From contig JAXLXY010000002.1 in assembly GCA_046327715.1 (NCBI GenBank), positions 248,001-312,000 of the forward strand: a stretch of DNA of 64,000 bases. Direction: 5' to 3'. Position 1 is the first letter of the stretch. Every line of letters starts with the position of its first letter. The notes below the pieces were generated by a model. The model worked only from the letters and a program-made list of their open reading frames with translations, had not been told where the DNA came from and ran no database searches. The position numbers and the translations under genes were made by a program. This document shows, piece by piece, positions 1-7,318 of this stretch. Source of the DNA: JADJOM01 sp046327715 (lineage in GTDB: Bacteria > Gemmatimonadota > Gemmatimonadetes > Gemmatimonadales > GWC2-71-9).

Positions 1-310
1 CGCGCAGCAGGAGCTGCGCACCCACCGCCAGGCCGAACCCCACCAGCCCCGCGGCGAGCCCCACCAGGCCGGCCATCCGGTTGGCCGGGTCGAGCGCCAG
101 GTTGATGATGGGAATGGGGAGCAGCAGCAGGATGAGCACGGTGCGCACCCGGGCCACCAGCAGTTCCCCCTCGGCACCCGCGTCCATCTGCAGCGGGTCG
201 GGCGGCTGCAGCACGCGCCGCCACAGCGGCAGCTCCGGCTCCACCGGGACCACCGCCGGGGCGCTGACGGCCCGGGACCGCCGCCGGGAGTACACGTAGC
301 CCTGGGTCAC
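1..310 (-). CDS. N-terminal part of a membrane protein (cut by window start)
   Basis: I do not recognise the family. The gene starts at a GTG one base after the stop codon of the upstream ETF:quinone oxidoreductase gene, so the two are probably co-transcribed. The visible 103 residues have a basic, proline-rich N-terminus (about residues 1-55) and then two hydrophobic segments near residues 58-75 and 80-100, the first rich in Leu and Ile. This suits a cytoplasmic tail followed by at least two membrane helices. The rest of the gene lies outside the window. It could be a sensor or a transporter; nothing visible decides this. Confidence 0.6.
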   Translation of the reverse strand, partial: MTQGYVYSRRRSRAVSAPAVVPVEPELPLWRRVLQPPDPLQMDAGAEGELLVARVRTVLILLLLPIPIINLALDPANRMAGLVGLAAGLVGFGLAVGAQLLLR

Positions 311-311
311 G

Positions 312-1979
312 TCACATCAACCGGTACTTGGGGCCGGAGCCCCCTTCGCGCGGGGTCCAGCGCGGCCCGATGACGTCGGTGGCCTTGCAGTCCACGCAGT
401 TGGGGGCGTTCACCCGCAGCTCGTCTCCCACCCGCTCGTACACGCCGGCGGGGCAGAGATGGGAGTAGAAGTCGGCCACCTCGGGCGAGATGTCCGGCCC
501 CACCAGCAGGTGCTGCGGGATGGTGTCACGGGTGGCGTTGCCCGACTTGAAGACCGCGTCGAGCTTGCTGAAGGTGAGCACGCCATCCGGCGACGGCTCG
601 GCGGCACGGCGGCTCGGCGGCTCGGCCACCCGCTCCCGCTCGGCGTCCTCGTGCATGGGGATGCGGCCGCCGGGAAAGGCCCCACCGGTCAGCGTCATGA
701 GCCCCGCCTTGAGGCCACCCCGCACCAGGCCGTCCTTGAAGGCCAGTCGCATGTTCCGGGTGCGGTACATGTCGCCCACGATGTAGCTCTCGTTCACCAT
801 GCGATCGTACGCGGCGAGCTGCGCGGCGGAGGTGTCGCCCGCCTTGAGCGCCTGGAACGCGGCCCGCGCGGCGTAGATTCCCGACTGGATGGCGTAGTGC
901 ACGCCCTTGAGCGAGGGCACGTCCACGAAGCCCACCGTGTCGCCGGCCATGAGGAGGCCATCGCCGGAGCGGCGCGAGGGCAAGGCGTAGTAGCCGCCCT
1001 CCGGGATGGTCTTGGCGCCCCACTCGAGCAGCTCGCCGCCCTCGAGCCAGGGCCGGATGAGCGGGTGCCCCTTGAGCCGCTGCAGCAGCTGGTGCACGTC
1101 GAGCGCGGCCTCGCGGTAATCGAGCCCCACCACGATGCCGAGCGAGACCATGTCGGGGCCGAGCGGGTACATGAAGGTGCCGCCGAAGGCGGTGCTCGGC
1201 AGCGGCCAGCCCAGGGTGTGGATCACCCGGTCGAGCGGGCGCCGGACCTGCCACACTTCCTTCACGCCGAGGGCGAAGATCTGCGGGTTCTCGGAGCGCA
1301 CCTGCTGCCACTCGCGCCACGCCTGGCCCAGGGTGCCGCGGGTGCCCTCGGTCAGGATGGTGATCTTCGCGGTGACATCGGTGGGTTCCTGGTACCCGTC
1401 GCCAGGGGCGCCGTCGCGGGTGAGGCCGGTGGGCGTGGTGCGGACGCCGGTCACCGCGGTGCCGCTGGCCAGCAGGGCATCGGCGGGGAATCCGGGGAGG
1501 ATGTTCACCCCCAGCGCCTCGGCCTGCTCCCCGAGCCAGCGCACCACCTCGCACAGCGAGGCGGTGTAGAATCCCTCGTTGTGCATGGTGGGCGGGGTGG
1601 GGATCTTGAGCGACCCGCCCTCGGTCAGGAAATACACCGCCTCCCCACTGACCGCCTGCCGGAAGGGGAACTCGCTGTCGGGCTTGTCGGGGAAGAGCTC
1701 CCGGAGCGCCACCGGGTTGATCACGGCCCCGCTCAGGCTGTGCTCGCCCAGGCTGCCGGCCTTCTCCAGGACGGCGATATTCACGTCGGGGAAGCCGGAG
1801 CCGGTGGCCTGCTCGCGCTGCACCAGCCCGGCCAGCTCGATGGCCCCGGCCAGCCCGGCGGGTCCGGCCCCCACGAAGACCACGTCCATTTCCAGCGCCT
1901 CGGCGCTGGGGGGGGCGGTCCGGATGAGCTGGTCGAGGGGGAGGCCGCGCTGGTGCCGGCGGGGCAGAATCGGGGTCAC
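312..1979 (-). CDS. Electron transfer flavoprotein:ubiquinone oxidoreductase (ETF-QO)
   Basis: ETF-QO passes electrons from reduced ETF to the membrane quinone pool, linking acyl-CoA dehydrogenases to respiration. The 555-residue protein has an N-terminal FAD-binding motif (VGAGPAGLAGAIEL, about residue 35), the ETF-QO core motif GEHSLSGAVINP and the C-terminal ferredoxin-like region with LCPAGVYE and NCVDCK. The GTG at 1979 is chosen because AGAGGA lies about 10 nt upstream and the length fits bacterial homologues. Two oddities are seen. The third cysteine of the CxxCxxC cluster motif is a threonine (CVDCKAT). An 8-bp repeat at 595-626 encodes a low-complexity EPPSRRAAEP linker before the Fe-S domain. 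etfBA lies 4 kb away and is the expected partner. Confidence 0.93.
   Translation of the reverse strand: MTPILPRRHQRGLPLDQLIRTAPPSAEALEMDVVFVGAGPAGLAGAIELAGLVQREQATGSGFPDVNIAVLEKAGSLGEHSLSGAVINPVALRELFPDKPDSEFPFRQAVSGEAVYFLTEGGSLKIPTPPTMHNEGFYTASLCEVVRWLGEQAEALGVNILPGFPADALLASGTAVTGVRTTPTGLTRDGAPGDGYQEPTDVTAKITILTEGTRGTLGQAWREWQQVRSENPQIFALGVKEVWQVRRPLDRVIHTLGWPLPSTAFGGTFMYPLGPDMVSLGIVVGLDYREAALDVHQLLQRLKGHPLIRPWLEGGELLEWGAKTIPEGGYYALPSRRSGDGLLMAGDTVGFVDVPSLKGVHYAIQSGIYAARAAFQALKAGDTSAAQLAAYDRMVNESYIVGDMYRTRNMRLAFKDGLVRGGLKAGLMTLTGGAFPGGRIPMHEDAERERVAEPPSRRAAEPSPDGVLTFSKLDAVFKSGNATRDTIPQHLLVGPDISPEVADFYSHLCPAGVYERVGDELRVNAPNCVDCKATDVIGPRWTPREGGSGPKYRLM
595..626. repeat. Four 8-bp repeat units inside ETF-QO coding sequence
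   Basis: Four consecutive units GGCTCGGC / GGCACGGC / GGCTCGGC / GGCTCGGC are seen. The same 8-bp-period GGCGGNNN family occupies many intergenic gaps in this window. Here it is read in frame and encodes the EPPSRRAAEP segment between the catalytic and Fe-S parts of ETF-QO. Confidence 0.8.
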
Positions 1980-2066
1980 GGGAAGCCGTTCCTCTGGGGG
2001 TACTGGAAGGGTGGGGGAATATAAGGTGCTATCGGCCCGGGGCGAGGTGATCCAAAGGGGGGTCCG
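1980..2066. promoter_or_regulatory. Divergent promoter region between ETF-QO and methyltransferase-like gene
   Basis: On the minus strand a TATATT -10-like hexamer lies at 2023-2018, with about 38 nt to the ETF-QO GTG and an AGAGGA ribosome binding site in between. On the plus strand TATAAG at 2020-2025 and a strong AAAGGGGGG Shine-Dalgarno at 2054-2062 serve the gene starting at 2067. The -35 elements are weak, so the promoter calls are tentative. Confidence 0.45.
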
Positions 2067-2567
2067 GTGAGGACGGATGGCGCGTCCCGCGACCCATGGG
2101 TCTGGGGGCAGTTCACCCTGGCGGCGCTGCTGTGCGGGGGGCTGCCCTGGCTGGCCGGCCAGACCCCGCCGGGGGGGCCGGCGGGCTGGCTGCTGCACCC
2201 CGGGGGGCCCCGGTGGCCCGGCCTGCTCCCCCTGACCGCGGGGCTGGGGTTCGCCGCCGCCGGCGCCGCCGCGCTGGGCCGGAACCTGACCCCGGCCACC
2301 ACCCCCGTGGCCGACGGCGCGATGGTCGAGGCCGGCGCCTATCGCTGGGTCCGCCACCCCATCTACACCGGCGTGATCCTGGCCCTGGCCGGGGCCTGCT
2401 GGCTGCTGACCGGCTGGACCGCCGGCCTGCTGGCCCTGCTCGTATCGTGGGGGTACTTCGACCGGAAGGCGGCGGCGGAGGAGCGGAAACTCGTGGTCCG
2501 CTACCCGGGATACGATGCCTATCGACGGCGGGTCCCCAAGCTGCTGCCCTACCGCATCCCGCTATAA
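2067..2567 (+). CDS. Isoprenylcysteine methyltransferase-like (ICMT/PEMT family) membrane protein
   Basis: A 166-residue integral membrane protein. The C-terminal half has the family hallmarks GAYRWVRHPIYTG and, after a helix, EER and YPGYDAYRRRVPKLLP, which form the SAM-binding and catalytic face in the isoprenylcysteine carboxyl methyltransferase/phospholipid methyltransferase superfamily. About four hydrophobic helices precede and surround these motifs. The start is a GTG at 2067 with AAAGGGGGG about 5 nt upstream. The bacterial substrate is unknown; roles in lipid or small-molecule methylation have been suggested for the family. The gene is divergent from ETF-QO and is followed by an aminotransferase. 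Confidence 0.8.
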   Translation: MRTDGASRDPWVWGQFTLAALLCGGLPWLAGQTPPGGPAGWLLHPGGPRWPGLLPLTAGLGFAAAGAAALGRNLTPATTPVADGAMVEAGAYRWVRHPIYTGVILALAGACWLLTGWTAGLLALLVSWGYFDRKAAAEERKLVVRYPGYDAYRRRVPKLLPYRIPL

Positions 2568-2568
2568 T
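2563..2568 (+). promoter_or_regulatory. Consensus -10 box upstream of the aminotransferase gene
   Basis: A perfect TATAAT overlaps the TAA stop of the preceding gene, 40 nt before the aminotransferase ATG. No good -35 hexamer lies at the expected distance. It could give the aminotransferase its own transcript. Confidence 0.4.
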
Positions 2569-2608
2569 CCAGCACTCGACCGCCCCCGCACCCCTTTCCG
2601 GCCAGGCC

Positions 2609-3862
2609 ATGCAGGCACCGCAGATCCCGGGGTTCCGCCCCGTCCCGTTCACGGGCGTCATCTACGTCATGGCCGAGGCGGCCCGCCACGGCTACCGCTA
2701 CGGGCACCCGGAGTGGTGTAACCTGGGCCAGGGGATGCCCGAGACCGGCCCCCTCCCCGGAGCGCCACCCCGTGTGGAGGCGGTGCAGATCGCGCTCGAC
2801 GACCAGGAGTATGCCCCGGTCCCGGGCATCCCGGAGCTGCGCCAGGCGGTGGCGGCGCTCTACAACGACCTGTTCCGGCAGGGGAAGGCGTCGCAGTACA
2901 CCGAGAAGAACGTCTGCATCTGCGGCGGCGGGCGGGCCTCGCTCACCCGCGCGGTGGCGGCGCTGGGCGAGATCAACCTGGGGCACTTCCTCCCGGACTA
3001 CACCGCCTACGAGGAGCTGCTCGACATCTTCAAGCTCTTCAGCTCGATCCCCATCCTGCTCGACGGCGCCCGCGGCTATGAGTTCTCGGTGGACGACCTC
3101 CGGCGCGAGATCACCGGCCGCGGGCTCTCCGCCGTGCTGCTCTCCAACCCCAACAACCCCACCGGCCGGGTGATCCGTGACGGCGAGCTGGAACGCTGGG
3201 TGGCCACCGCGCGGGAACTGGCCTGCGCGCTGCTGCTGGACGAGTTCTACTCCCACTACGTCTGGACCGGCCAGGGCGACGACGCCATCGTCTCGGCGGC
3301 GCGCTACGTGGAGGACGTGGACCGCGATCCCATCGTCATCTTCGACGGCCTCACCAAGAACTGGCGCTACCCGGGGTGGCGCTGCACCTGGATCGTGGGA
3401 CCCCGCGCCGTCATCGATGCCGTCTCCAGCACCGGCTCGTTCCTCGATGGCGGCGGCAGCAAGCCGCTGCAGCGCTCGGCCGTGCCGCTGCTCGCGCCCG
3501 ACGTGGTTCGGGCCGAGACCGCAGCCATCCGCACGGCGTTCCTGCGCAAGAAGCAGGTCCTCAAGTCGGGCCTCGAGGCCGCCGGCATGCGGCTCGACCT
3601 CGACCCCGACGGCACCTTCTACTGCTGGGCGGACGTCTCGGCGCTGCCGGCCGGCCTCAACGACGGGATGTCGTTCTTCAAGGCGGCGGTGAAGGAAAAG
3701 GTGATCTGCGTCCCGGGGGAGTTCTTCGACATCAACCCGGGCAAGCGGCGCAGCGGCCGCCCCTCGCGCTTCCGGCAGTACGTCCGGTTCTCCTACGGCC
3801 CCGAGGAGTCCTCGGTGGCCGAGGGCGTGGCGCGGATCCAGCGGCTGGTGGGGGGACGGTAG
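2609..3862 (+). CDS. PLP-dependent aminotransferase, class I/II
   Basis: A 417-residue fold-type I aminotransferase that should transfer an amino group between an amino acid and a 2-oxo acid in the cytoplasm. Visible family features are the N-terminal NLGQGMPETG segment, the EYAPVPGIPELRQA segment typical of this class, SNPNNPTG (about residue 180), an aspartate and tyrosine in LLLDEFYSHY, and the PLP-lysine region FDGLTKNWRYPGWR (about residue 245), followed by a C-terminal arginine in RFSYG. ATG 2609 is the first start that leaves the upstream gene intact. Substrate specificity cannot be read from the sequence. The gene ends in a palindromic 8-bp repeat shared with the convergent permease gene. 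Confidence 0.88.
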   Translation: MQAPQIPGFRPVPFTGVIYVMAEAARHGYRYGHPEWCNLGQGMPETGPLPGAPPRVEAVQIALDDQEYAPVPGIPELRQAVAALYNDLFRQGKASQYTEKNVCICGGGRASLTRAVAALGEINLGHFLPDYTAYEELLDIFKLFSSIPILLDGARGYEFSVDDLRREITGRGLSAVLLSNPNNPTGRVIRDGELERWVATARELACALLLDEFYSHYVWTGQGDDAIVSAARYVEDVDRDPIVIFDGLTKNWRYPGWRCTWIVGPRAVIDAVSSTGSFLDGGGSKPLQRSAVPLLAPDVVRAETAAIRTAFLRKKQVLKSGLEAAGMRLDLDPDGTFYCWADVSALPAGLNDGMSFFKAAVKEKVICVPGEFFDINPGKRRSGRPSRFRQYVRFSYGPEESSVAEGVARIQRLVGGR

Positions 3863-3957
3863 GGCGGTTGGGTGGTTCGGCGGTTCGGCGGTTCGGCGGT
3901 TGGGCGGTTAGACGGTTCGACGGTACCGCCTAATCGCCGAACCGCCTAACCGCCCGA
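3863..3957. repeat. Palindromic 8-bp-period repeat between convergent genes
   Basis: About eight GGCGGTTN-like units run up to roughly 3924 and are followed by the inverted form (NAACCGCC) to 3957, so the whole can fold into a long hairpin. It lies between the ends of the aminotransferase (+) and permease (-) genes and may act as a bidirectional terminator. The right arm supplies the permease TAG stop (3948-3946) and its last Gly-Gly codons. Confidence 0.8.
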
Positions 3958-5277
3958 CCTCACCGTCATCCGGAACACCGGGTAGCTGAGCAACAGCAGC
4001 CCCACCGCCCAGCGGGTGTTGGCGGGGTCGCCGATGACGTTGCCCGCCAGGAAGCCCACCGAGCCGAGCACCAGCAGCCAGGTGACGATGGGGTGGCCCA
4101 GCGCCCGGTAGGGGCGCGGGGTGTCGGGCTCGCGGCGGCGCAGCACGATCACCGAGATGAACGAGAGCAGGTAGTTGAGCACGAAGAAGAACGCCGTCAC
4201 CGCCAGGACCTGGTCGAAGGTGCCGGTGACCAGCATGCCGGTGGTGATGACCGCGGTGAACAGCAGCGTGGCGATGGGCGAGCCACCGGAGCTCACCCGC
4301 CGCGCGCCGGCCCAGAAGAGGCCGTCCTCGCTCATGGCATGGGGCACCCGGCTCCCCATGAGCAGGATGGCGCTCGCGGCGCTGAGCAGCGAGAGGATCA
4401 GCACCACCCGCACCGCCGTCTCCCCCGCCGACCCGAACAGCACCCCCGCCGCCGTGGCCGCCACCAGCGTCTGCCCCGCCATCTGGCTGAGCGGCAGCAC
4501 CCGCATGTAGGCCAGGTTGAGCAGCAGGTAGATGACGATGATCAGTGCCACCCCGCCCGCCATGGCCCGGGGGATCTGCCGGCCCGGATCCCGCACCTCG
4601 CCGCTGAAGTAGAGCATCCCGTTCCAGCCGTCGTAGGTGTAGATCACCCCCTGCAGCGCGACGATGACCGCGGTGAGGCCGGGCGCCGCATGGGCCACGG
4701 CCGCGGCCGTCGGGCGCTCGGGCGCCACGGCCACCAGGCAGGCCACCGCGAGCCCCACCAGCAGCACCACCTTGAGCAGGCTGGTCACCTGCTGGGTGAG
4801 GTCGCCGGTGCGGATGCCGAGGCCATGGATGCCGGCAAAGAGAAAGGTGACCCCCACCGCGACGGCCACCGCGAATGGCGCGAGGGCGGGCACCAGCACG
4901 CCGAGGTACTCGCCGATGGAGATGGTGACGACGGCCATGGAGCCGCAGGTGGAGATCCAGTCGCTCCAGCCGATGACGAAGCCGGCGTAGTCGCCGAGGG
5001 CGCGCCGGGCGAAGACATACTGGCCGCCGGAGCGGGGCACCATGGCGCCGAGCTCGGCGAGGGTGAGGGCGCCGAGCAGCGCGTAGACGCCGCCCACCAG
5101 CCAGGCGCCCAGGAACCAGGCCGGCTCCGGGAGCCGCGCGGCGACCTCCCCCGGGGTGCGGAGGATGCCGATGCCGATGGTGTTGCCGATGATGACGGCG
5201 AGGCCGAAGGCCACGCCGAGGATCTGGAGCAGCCGCCCCCGGGAGGGGGCGGCGGCGGAGGTGGCGGGTGCGGTCAC
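3946..5277 (-). CDS. APC-superfamily amino acid permease
   Basis: An inner-membrane amino acid/polyamine transporter of about 443 residues with 12 predicted helices. The APC signature is at the N-terminus: GLAVIIGNTIGIGILRTPGEVA in TM1, with the unwound GIGI segment that binds substrate, then GALTLAELGAMVPRSGGQYVFARRALGD. GTG 5277 is preferred because CGGAG lies 5 nt upstream; an in-frame GTG at 5337 that overlaps the etfA stop would add 20 residues. The gene follows etfBA on the same strand and may supply substrates for amino acid catabolism. Its C-terminus is encoded by the 8-bp repeat. The substrate is not predictable. Confidence 0.87.
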   Translation of the reverse strand: MTAPATSAAAPSRGRLLQILGVAFGLAVIIGNTIGIGILRTPGEVAARLPEPAWFLGAWLVGGVYALLGALTLAELGAMVPRSGGQYVFARRALGDYAGFVIGWSDWISTCGSMAVVTISIGEYLGVLVPALAPFAVAVAVGVTFLFAGIHGLGIRTGDLTQQVTSLLKVVLLVGLAVACLVAVAPERPTAAAVAHAAPGLTAVIVALQGVIYTYDGWNGMLYFSGEVRDPGRQIPRAMAGGVALIIVIYLLLNLAYMRVLPLSQMAGQTLVAATAAGVLFGSAGETAVRVVLILSLLSAASAILLMGSRVPHAMSEDGLFWAGARRVSSGGSPIATLLFTAVITTGMLVTGTFDQVLAVTAFFFVLNYLLSFISVIVLRRREPDTPRPYRALGHPIVTWLLVLGSVGFLAGNVIGDPANTRWAVGLLLLSYPVFRMTVRSGG

Positions 5278-5336
5278 GAGGGCTCCGAGGGGGTCGACGC
5301 CAAGGTACGCGCCGCCGGTCCCGGGGGCCAGCGGCA

Positions 5337-6308
5337 CTACCCCTCGCCGCGGAGCTTCTTCACCTCGGCGGTGAGCCGGGGGACGATCTCGAAGAGGTCG
5401 CCCACGATGCCGTAGTCGGCCACCTTGAAGATCGGGGCGTCCTTGTCGCGATTGATGGCGACGATGGTCTTGGCGGTGCGCATGCCGGCCAGGTGCTGGA
5501 TGGCTCCGGAGATGCCCACGGCCACGTAGAGGTTGGGGCTCACCGTCTTGCCGGTCTGCCCCACCTGCGCGCCATGTTCCCGCCAGCCGGCATCCACCAC
5601 GGCGCGGCTGGCGCCCACCGCGGCGTTGCCGAGGGCGGCGGCCAGCTCCTCCAGCAGCTTGAAGTGCTCCGGCTCCTTGAGCCCGCGACCGCCGCTCACC
5701 ACCACCGGCGCCTCGGCCACGTCCAGGGCGGCGGAGGCCGGGGCCTTCACCCCGGTGACCTTCACCCGCGCGGTGAATGCCGGGACGGTGGCGGTGCCCG
5801 CCGCACCGGCCTTCGGCGCGTCGGCGGTGACAAAGGTGTTGGGGCGGATGGTGGCGAGGGCGGTGGCGCCGTCGAGCCGCACCCGCGCCAGCACCTTGCC
5901 GGCGTACATCGGCCGGGTGGCGATGACCTTGCCGCCCTCCACCTCGAGCGCGGTGACGTCGGTGGCCAGGGCGGCGCCGAGCCGCGCCGCCACCCGCGGC
6001 GCGAGGTCGCGCCCGGTGGCGGTGGAGGCGAACAGCACCACGGTGGCGCCCGCGGCGGCGGCCGCCACCGTGGCGGCGTAGCCGTCGGGCTGGTACAGCG
6101 CGAAGTCGGCGTGGGTGGCGCTCAGCACCTGGTCGGCGCCCACCCGCGCCAGCGCGTCGGTGCCGCCCACCGGCCCGCCGCCGATCACCAGCGCGTCCAC
6201 CGTGCCGCCCAGGGCGTCGGCCAGCCGGCGCGCCGCCGAGACCACTTCGAGGGACACCTTGCGCAGCGCGCCGTCGCGCTGCTCGGTCACCGCGAGGATG
6301 CGGGTCAT
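5337..6308 (-). CDS. etfA: Electron transfer flavoprotein alpha subunit
   Basis: The 323-residue FAD-binding subunit of the ETF heterodimer, which takes electrons from acyl-CoA dehydrogenases and gives them to ETF-QO. The N-terminal Rossmann-like domain covers about residues 1-190. The C-terminal FAD domain shows GGRGL, GQTGKTVSPNLYVAVGIS, GAIQHLAGM and the signature INRDKDAPIFKVADYGIVGDL. Start and stop overlap with etfB (ATG within TGATG), so the pair is translationally coupled. The permease gene follows immediately. Confidence 0.96.
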   Translation of the reverse strand: MTRILAVTEQRDGALRKVSLEVVSAARRLADALGGTVDALVIGGGPVGGTDALARVGADQVLSATHADFALYQPDGYAATVAAAAAGATVVLFASTATGRDLAPRVAARLGAALATDVTALEVEGGKVIATRPMYAGKVLARVRLDGATALATIRPNTFVTADAPKAGAAGTATVPAFTARVKVTGVKAPASAALDVAEAPVVVSGGRGLKEPEHFKLLEELAAALGNAAVGASRAVVDAGWREHGAQVGQTGKTVSPNLYVAVGISGAIQHLAGMRTAKTIVAINRDKDAPIFKVADYGIVGDLFEIVPRLTAEVKKLRGEG

Positions 6309-7057
6309 CAGATCACCTTCGCTTCGTCACGGAGGAGGCGGACCAGCGCGGGCACCGCGTCGGCGCCCTCGCCGACGATCTGGCCCGGCTTGCGGTCGGG
6401 CGGCAGGGTGAGGCCGAGCAGCGTGACGCCGCCCGCCGCCGGCGCCGCCGGCTTCACCTCGAGCGGCTTCTTCTTGGCGGCCATGATCCCCTTGAGACTG
6501 GGCAGCCGCGGGGTGTTGAGGCCCTTGTCGCAGGTGAGCACCGCGGGAAGGCTCGCGGTGCTCACCTCCACGCCGCCCTCGATCTCCCGCTCGGCCTCGA
6601 GCGCGCCGCCGCTCACCGACAGCTTCACCACGGAGGTGACGCAGGGCAGCTCCAGCAGCTCGGCCACCATCGGGCCCACCTGGTGGTTGTAGTCGTCCAC
6701 GGCGAGCTTGCCGAACAGCACCAGGTCGTAGCCGGCGCCCTTGAGCTCGGCGGCCAGCGCACGGGCGACCTCCAGCCCGTCGGCGCTCCCGGCCGACTGC
6801 AGCAGCACCGCCCGGTCCACCCCCATGGCGAGCGCGGTGCGGAGGGTCTCCTGCGCGGCGTCGCTGCCCAGGCAGTACGCCACGACCTCGCCGGCCCCGG
6901 CCGCTTCCTTCAGCTTGAGCGCCTCCTCGAGGGCGTATTCGTCGTAGGGGTTCACGACGAACTTCACGCCCGCCTCGTCGATGGACTTGCCGTCGGTGCC
7001 GACCACGATGCGGCTGGTGGTGTCGGGCACCCTCTTCAGGCAGACCGCTATGCGCAC
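6308..7057 (-). CDS. etfB: Electron transfer flavoprotein beta subunit
   Basis: The 249-residue AMP-binding ETF subunit. It begins MRIAVCLKRVPDTTS, has the NPYDEYALEEALKLKE segment and the recognition-loop/AMP-binding region DYNHQVGPMVAELLELPCVT, and ends with a C-terminal arm. The start is a GTG with GAGG about 5 nt upstream. The start at 7057 opens the etfB-etfA-permease operon, whose promoter must lie in the gap 7058-7318. ETF-QO and the glutaryl-CoA dehydrogenase-like protein in this window are likely redox partners. Confidence 0.96.
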   Translation of the reverse strand: MRIAVCLKRVPDTTSRIVVGTDGKSIDEAGVKFVVNPYDEYALEEALKLKEAAGAGEVVAYCLGSDAAQETLRTALAMGVDRAVLLQSAGSADGLEVARALAAELKGAGYDLVLFGKLAVDDYNHQVGPMVAELLELPCVTSVVKLSVSGGALEAEREIEGGVEVSTASLPAVLTCDKGLNTPRLPSLKGIMAAKKKPLEVKPAAPAAGGVTLLGLTLPPDRKPGQIVGEGADAVPALVRLLRDEAKVI

Positions 7058-7244
7058 GGGAACCTCGTTCGGGGGTCGTTCGGGGACGTCCGGCCGCCGA
7101 AAAGGTAGCCAAGTCGGACCGGGGCGGACAGCTGGGGCAAGGAAAGGGCAAAGAGGGAGCGGGAAGCGGCGGCAATGACACGGGATCGGGCGGTAATGGA
7201 TATGGGCAGGGCAGACGGGAGAGCGGCTTCCCTGAACGCCACAC

Positions 7245-7272
7245 GGGGCAGGAAGCCGTGGCTCCCTGCCCC
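7245..7272 (-). terminator. Hairpin downstream of the TonB-dependent receptor gene
   Basis: Two 13-nt arms (GGGGCAGGAAGCC and GGCTCCCTGCCCC) pair with one mismatch around a 2-nt spacer. The hairpin lies 47 nt past the stop of the minus-strand receptor gene. No T-run follows, so classic intrinsic termination is uncertain. The rest of the gap 7058-7318 holds the etfB leader and a G/A-rich stretch related to the 7-bp repeats. Confidence 0.5.
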
Positions 7273-7318
7273 GCGCGGTACTGGCCCACCCGATGGAGGT
7301 CAGGGCATCGGGCAGGCC

